This document shows positions 34,884 to 37,635 of a DNA stretch of 37,635 bases, piece after piece (the first letter of the stretch is position 1; the number at the start of each line of letters is the position of its first letter). Under the pieces are notes generated by a model. It saw only the letters and a list, made by a program, of their open reading frames with translations. It was not told the DNA's origin and ran no database searches. This DNA comes from Pseudomonadota bacterium (GTDB taxonomy: Bacteria; Pseudomonadota; Alphaproteobacteria; Micavibrionales; UBA2020), in the NCBI GenBank assembly GCA_021805245.1, contig JAJZFS010000064.1, positions 1 to 37,635 on the forward strand, given 5' to 3'. Made by a program: the position numbers and the translations under genes.

Positions 34884-34912
34884 ATCCTATCCCGCCTTGT
34901 ATTATATGTCAA
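34884..34912 (-). promoter_or_regulatory. sigma70-like promoter of the polyproline-tailed gene
   Basis: On the minus strand: -35 TTGACA (34912-34907), a 17-bp spacer and -10 TAGGAT (34889-34884, four of six). A TATAAT also lies inside the spacer and could be the -10 of another start site. Confidence 0.5.
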
Positions 34913-34989
34913 ATACAAAGGTAATATGCGACTGAAAATAAAAGGAAAAAATATGAATTGCAAGCCCAAAAAGGGATCGAAAACCGCTT

Positions 34990-35748
34990 TTAGGGCATAA
35001 ATTGCTCTTTGATGATCCGTTCGGCGAGGTTCATATCGGGATCGAAGAGCAGGGAGATCTCGATGGCCTTGTCGCGCCAGATCTCGACGCTGTCGACGTC
35101 GCGCACTTCGGTGAAGTCGGCGACGGCGGCGACGGGGCGGTTTTGGGCATCGATGACCTCGAGGCGGATGCGCGAGGAGAGCGGCAACAGCGCGCCGCGC
35201 CAGCGGCGGGGGCGGAAGGGGCTGAGCGGGGTCAAGGCCATGATGCCCGCGCCGAGCGGGATGATCGGCCCGTGGGCGGCGAGGTTGTAGGCGGTCGAGC
35301 CCGCGGGCGTGGCGGCGATGATGCCGTCGCAGGTGAGTTCGTCGAGCCGCACCGTGCCGTCGACCTTGATGCGCAGCTTCGCCGTCTGGTGCGTTTCGCG
35401 CAGCAGCGAGACTTCGTTGATGGCGAGCGCGGCGTGGGTTTTCCCGTCGACGCTCTGCGCGCGCATGTGCAGCGGATTGATGCGCACGGTTTGCGCCCTG
35501 GCGAGACGCTCCACCAGGCCGTCCGCGCTGTATTCGTTGAGCAGAAAGCCGACCGAGCCGCGGTTCATGCCGAAGACGGGCTTTCTGTGGCGGATGCTGT
35601 CGTGCAGCGCGCGCAGCATCAGCCCGTCGCCGCCGCAGGCGACGATGACGTCGGCCTCTTCGAGCGGCGTGTCGCCGTGTTCCGCGGCGAGCGGGTCGCG
35701 TCCGGCTGTGGCCTTGGGCGTGTCGGCGGGATAAAAGTGAATTTTCAT
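34990..35748 (-). CDS. nadK: NAD kinase
   Basis: 252 residues. It phosphorylates NAD to NADP. GGDG (39-42) is the family ATP-binding motif, FGMNRGSVGFL the following segment, AINEVSLLR the NE/D motif, and TPAGSTAYNLAAHGPIIP the glycine-rich loop. The N-terminus is short, as in other alphaproteobacterial enzymes. The ribosome site is weak (AGAGAA). The gene begins 13 bases after thiD and is the last of the glmM-thiD-nadK series. Confidence 0.94.
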   Translation of the reverse strand: MKIHFYPADTPKATAGRDPLAAEHGDTPLEEADVIVACGGDGLMLRALHDSIRHRKPVFGMNRGSVGFLLNEYSADGLVERLARAQTVRINPLHMRAQSVDGKTHAALAINEVSLLRETHQTAKLRIKVDGTVRLDELTCDGIIAATPAGSTAYNLAAHGPIIPLGAGIMALTPLSPFRPRRWRGALLPLSSRIRLEVIDAQNRPVAAVADFTEVRDVDSVEIWRDKAIEISLLFDPDMNLAERIIKEQFMP

Positions 35749-35761
35749 GTTCTCTATAATG

Positions 35762-36631
35762 TCAGGCTTTCGCCGCTTTGGAAAGGGCGGCGTTTTCAAT
35801 CGCAAAGGCGTGATTGAGCGGTCTTGCGGCTGTGCCTTTGCTGCCAAAGGCATGATCCGCCGCACCGTGCAGGAAGTTGATGCCGCGCCCGACGGCGAAG
35901 GGCAGGTCCAGGCCCTGCGCGAGGCTGACGGCGACGGCGGAGGCGAGCGTCGAGCCGAGGCCGAGCGTGCGTTGGGGGTCGAGGGCGGGCAGTTCGTAGA
36001 CTTTTTCGCCGTTGTCCATCGCCAGCAGGTAGAGGGTTTTTTCGCCGCCGGCAAGCGCGACCGCGCCCGCTTTCAGCAGCACGGCTTCCGCGCCGAGCGT
36101 GCGCATCATGCCGGTGGCGTGGCGCATGTCGTTCTGGTCGCGGATCTTCATGCCGGTGAGCAGCTCCGCCTCGCGCAACGACGGGGTCAGCACGGCGGCG
36201 CGGATAAACAGGCGGCGCTTGAGCAGCGCGATCGATTCCTCGTCCATGATCTGCTCGCGCACCGACGCGCTGCCGCTGCGCACGATGATCGAAGGATCGA
36301 TGACGACGGGAATGTCCGCGTTGCGGTATTTGTCGAGGACGTTGGCGACGGCGTCGATGACGCCCGCGTTGACCAGCGTGCCGACCTTGACCGCGCCGCC
36401 TCCCTCCGCCATGCCGAGGCCGGCATCCTCGAGCACGACGCGCATCTGCTGTTCGACGAACCACGGCTCCAGCGTTTCGATATGCGCGATGCCTTTGGTG
36501 TTTTGCGCCGCGACGGCGGCGGTGGCGGTCATCGCGTAGCCGCCAAGCGCGAGAACGGTCTTGATGTCGGCCTGCAGGCCGCCTGCGCCGCTGGAATCGG
36601 ATTTGCCGATGGTCAGTACTTTTCCCGCCAT
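35762..36631 (-). CDS. thiD: ThiD-like phosphomethylpyrimidine kinase family protein with altered active site
   Basis: 289 residues. Ribokinase-like fold: LTIGKSDSSGAGGLQADIKT (6-25) corresponds to the pyrimidine-binding GTDPSGGAG region, AAQNTKGI (41-48) is well conserved, and VVIDPSII and AVLTPSLREAELLTG are the family's core strands. In known ThiD the anion-hole signature is THGTGCTLS with a catalytic Cys; here it is TLGLGSTLA (222-230), so His and Cys are replaced by Leu and Ser. The fold is clear, but HMP-P kinase activity is uncertain. It may act on another small alcohol such as pyridoxal. It lies 23 bases after glmM and no other thi gene is near. Confidence 0.82.
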   Translation of the reverse strand: MAGKVLTIGKSDSSGAGGLQADIKTVLALGGYAMTATAAVAAQNTKGIAHIETLEPWFVEQQMRVVLEDAGLGMAEGGGAVKVGTLVNAGVIDAVANVLDKYRNADIPVVIDPSIIVRSGSASVREQIMDEESIALLKRRLFIRAAVLTPSLREAELLTGMKIRDQNDMRHATGMMRTLGAEAVLLKAGAVALAGGEKTLYLLAMDNGEKVYELPALDPQRTLGLGSTLASAVAVSLAQGLDLPFAVGRGINFLHGAADHAFGSKGTAARPLNHAFAIENAALSKAAKA

Positions 36632-36654
36632 TGTCTTAAGCCTTTCGCCGGAGC

Positions 36655-37635
36655 TCAGGCGCGCGCCGCCGCGCCCTGCGGGGTTTCGTGCGCCGTGCCG
36701 TCCTGCAATTCTACAAACGCGCGCAGCTCCTGCACAACCTCTTTGACGCGGTTTTCATCGTCGCCTTCGGCCATGATGCGGATGACGGGCTCGGTGCCGG
36801 ACTTGCGCACGAGAATGCGCCCCGCCGCGCCGATCTTGTCCTCCGCTCTGCGGATGGCGGCCTGCATCGGTCCGCTATCGAGCGCGAGCGGCGCTTTGGT
36901 CTTGACGCTGACCAGCAATTGCGGCACGGGGCTGAAAACGCGGCAGATCTCGCTGGTTTTCCCGCCTTCGGACTGGCAGACGACCGCGAGCACCTGCAGC
37001 GCGGCGATCAGCCCGTCGCCGGTGGTGGCGTAATCGCCGAGAATGATGTGGCCGGACTGCTCGCCGCCGACGTTATAGCCGTTGGCGCGCATGTGATCGA
37101 CGACGTAGCGGTCGCCGACCGGCATGCGCTTGAGATCGAGGCCGAGGCCGTCGAGAAATCTTTCGAAGCCGAGGTTGGACATTACGGTCGCGACCACGCC
37201 GCCGCCCTTGATCTGTCCGGACTTCTGCCACGATTGCGCGATGAGCGCCATGATCTGGTCGCCGTCGACGATCTCGCCTTTTTCGTCGGCGATGATCAGG
37301 CGGTCGGCATCGCCGTCGAGCGCGAGGCCGATGTCGGCGCCGTTTTCAATCACCGCCTGACGCATGCGCGCGGGCGCCGTCGCGCCGCAATCGCGGTTGA
37401 TGTTGGTGCCGTCCGGCGCGACGCCGACGGGCACGACCTCCGCGCCGAGTTCGTACAAGATGCGCGGCGCGACTTTATAGGCGGCGCCGTTGGCGCAGTC
37501 GACGACGATCTTGAGCCCTTCGAGGCGCAGGCCCTTGGGAAAAGTGTTCTTGACGAATTCGATGTAGCGGCCCTTTTCGTCGTCGAGACGCGCGGCGCGG
37601 CCGAGGTCGGCGGCGGGCACCAGCTTGTACGAACT
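36655..37635 (-). CDS. glmM: phosphoglucosamine mutase, C-terminal part (cut by window end)
   Basis: About 327 residues are present; the frame runs off the end of the window, so the first about 120 residues with the phosphorylated Ser are outside. It interconverts glucosamine-6-phosphate and glucosamine-1-phosphate for peptidoglycan and LPS. Visible: ALDGDADRLI (the metal-binding D-x-D-x-D loop), GGEQSGHIILGDYATTGDG (sugar-binding), and RKSGTEPVIRIM (phosphate-binding). The tail after residue VELQDG is short and Ala-rich. It is the first visible gene of the glmM-thiD-nadK cluster. Confidence 0.95.
   Translation of the reverse strand, partial: SSYKLVPAADLGRAARLDDEKGRYIEFVKNTFPKGLRLEGLKIVVDCANGAAYKVAPRILYELGAEVVPVGVAPDGTNINRDCGATAPARMRQAVIENGADIGLALDGDADRLIIADEKGEIVDGDQIMALIAQSWQKSGQIKGGGVVATVMSNLGFERFLDGLGLDLKRMPVGDRYVVDHMRANGYNVGGEQSGHIILGDYATTGDGLIAALQVLAVVCQSEGGKTSEICRVFSPVPQLLVSVKTKAPLALDSGPMQAAIRRAEDKIGAAGRILVRKSGTEPVIRIMAEGDDENRVKEVVQELRAFVELQDGTAHETPQGAAARA

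Overview
The window looks like a piece of an alphaproteobacterial chromosome. Most of it is GC-rich and tightly packed. A transglutaminase-like (BTLCP) protease gene and a GAAC-N7-GAAC box, the reverse-complement form of the alphaproteobacterial LexA site, both fit that group. Two of the best-supported transcription units suggest a life with low-oxygen phases: an FNR/FixK-type box stands in front of an oxygen-sensitive 2-oxoacid oxidoreductase operon. No species can be named from the sequence alone.

Bases 1-4379 are an AT-richer accessory region. It opens with two different tRNA-Arg(CCU) genes, with a third partial copy of the anticodon-loop sequence between them. It then holds a truncated AAA ATPase and a truncated P4-type integrase that meet tail to tail, probably at a deletion junction. 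Next come a Y-family DNA polymerase with a LexA box at its promoter and a HEPN-like protein immediately downstream, followed by a small remnant reading frame on the minus strand. This is a decayed integrative element that kept a probable SOS-controlled polymerase/HEPN pair.

Bases 4380-19274 hold an M48 membrane protease, an APC permease, a small secreted His-rich protein and a short hypothetical. The korC-korA-korB operon follows, encoding an NAD(P)H-linked 2-oxoacid:acceptor oxidoreductase. After it come an aldehyde dehydrogenase, a prolyl oligopeptidase, and a lemA-DUF2207 pair.

Bases 19408-30785 are one minus-strand operon in the order purF-E-C-D-N-SL-Q-H-M. Apart from a purB-type lyase it encodes the whole route from PRPP to IMP, and no purK is seen. 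Most junctions overlap or nearly touch. The PurS and PurL parts are fused, PurE and PurC are unusually long, and PurF carries a Pro/Thr-rich insert, so the operon looks like an atypical set that may have been inherited or acquired as a unit.

Bases 30955-37635 hold a Lcl/DUF1566-like protein, an Old Yellow Enzyme, a BTLCP-type protease, GTP cyclohydrolase I, a proline-tailed hypothetical protein, and a minus-strand cluster glmM (cut by the window end)-thiD-nadK. The thiD product lacks the usual His and Cys of its active-site signature. Several plus-strand genes in the window have recognisable TTGACA-type promoters, which in some cases decide the start codon.
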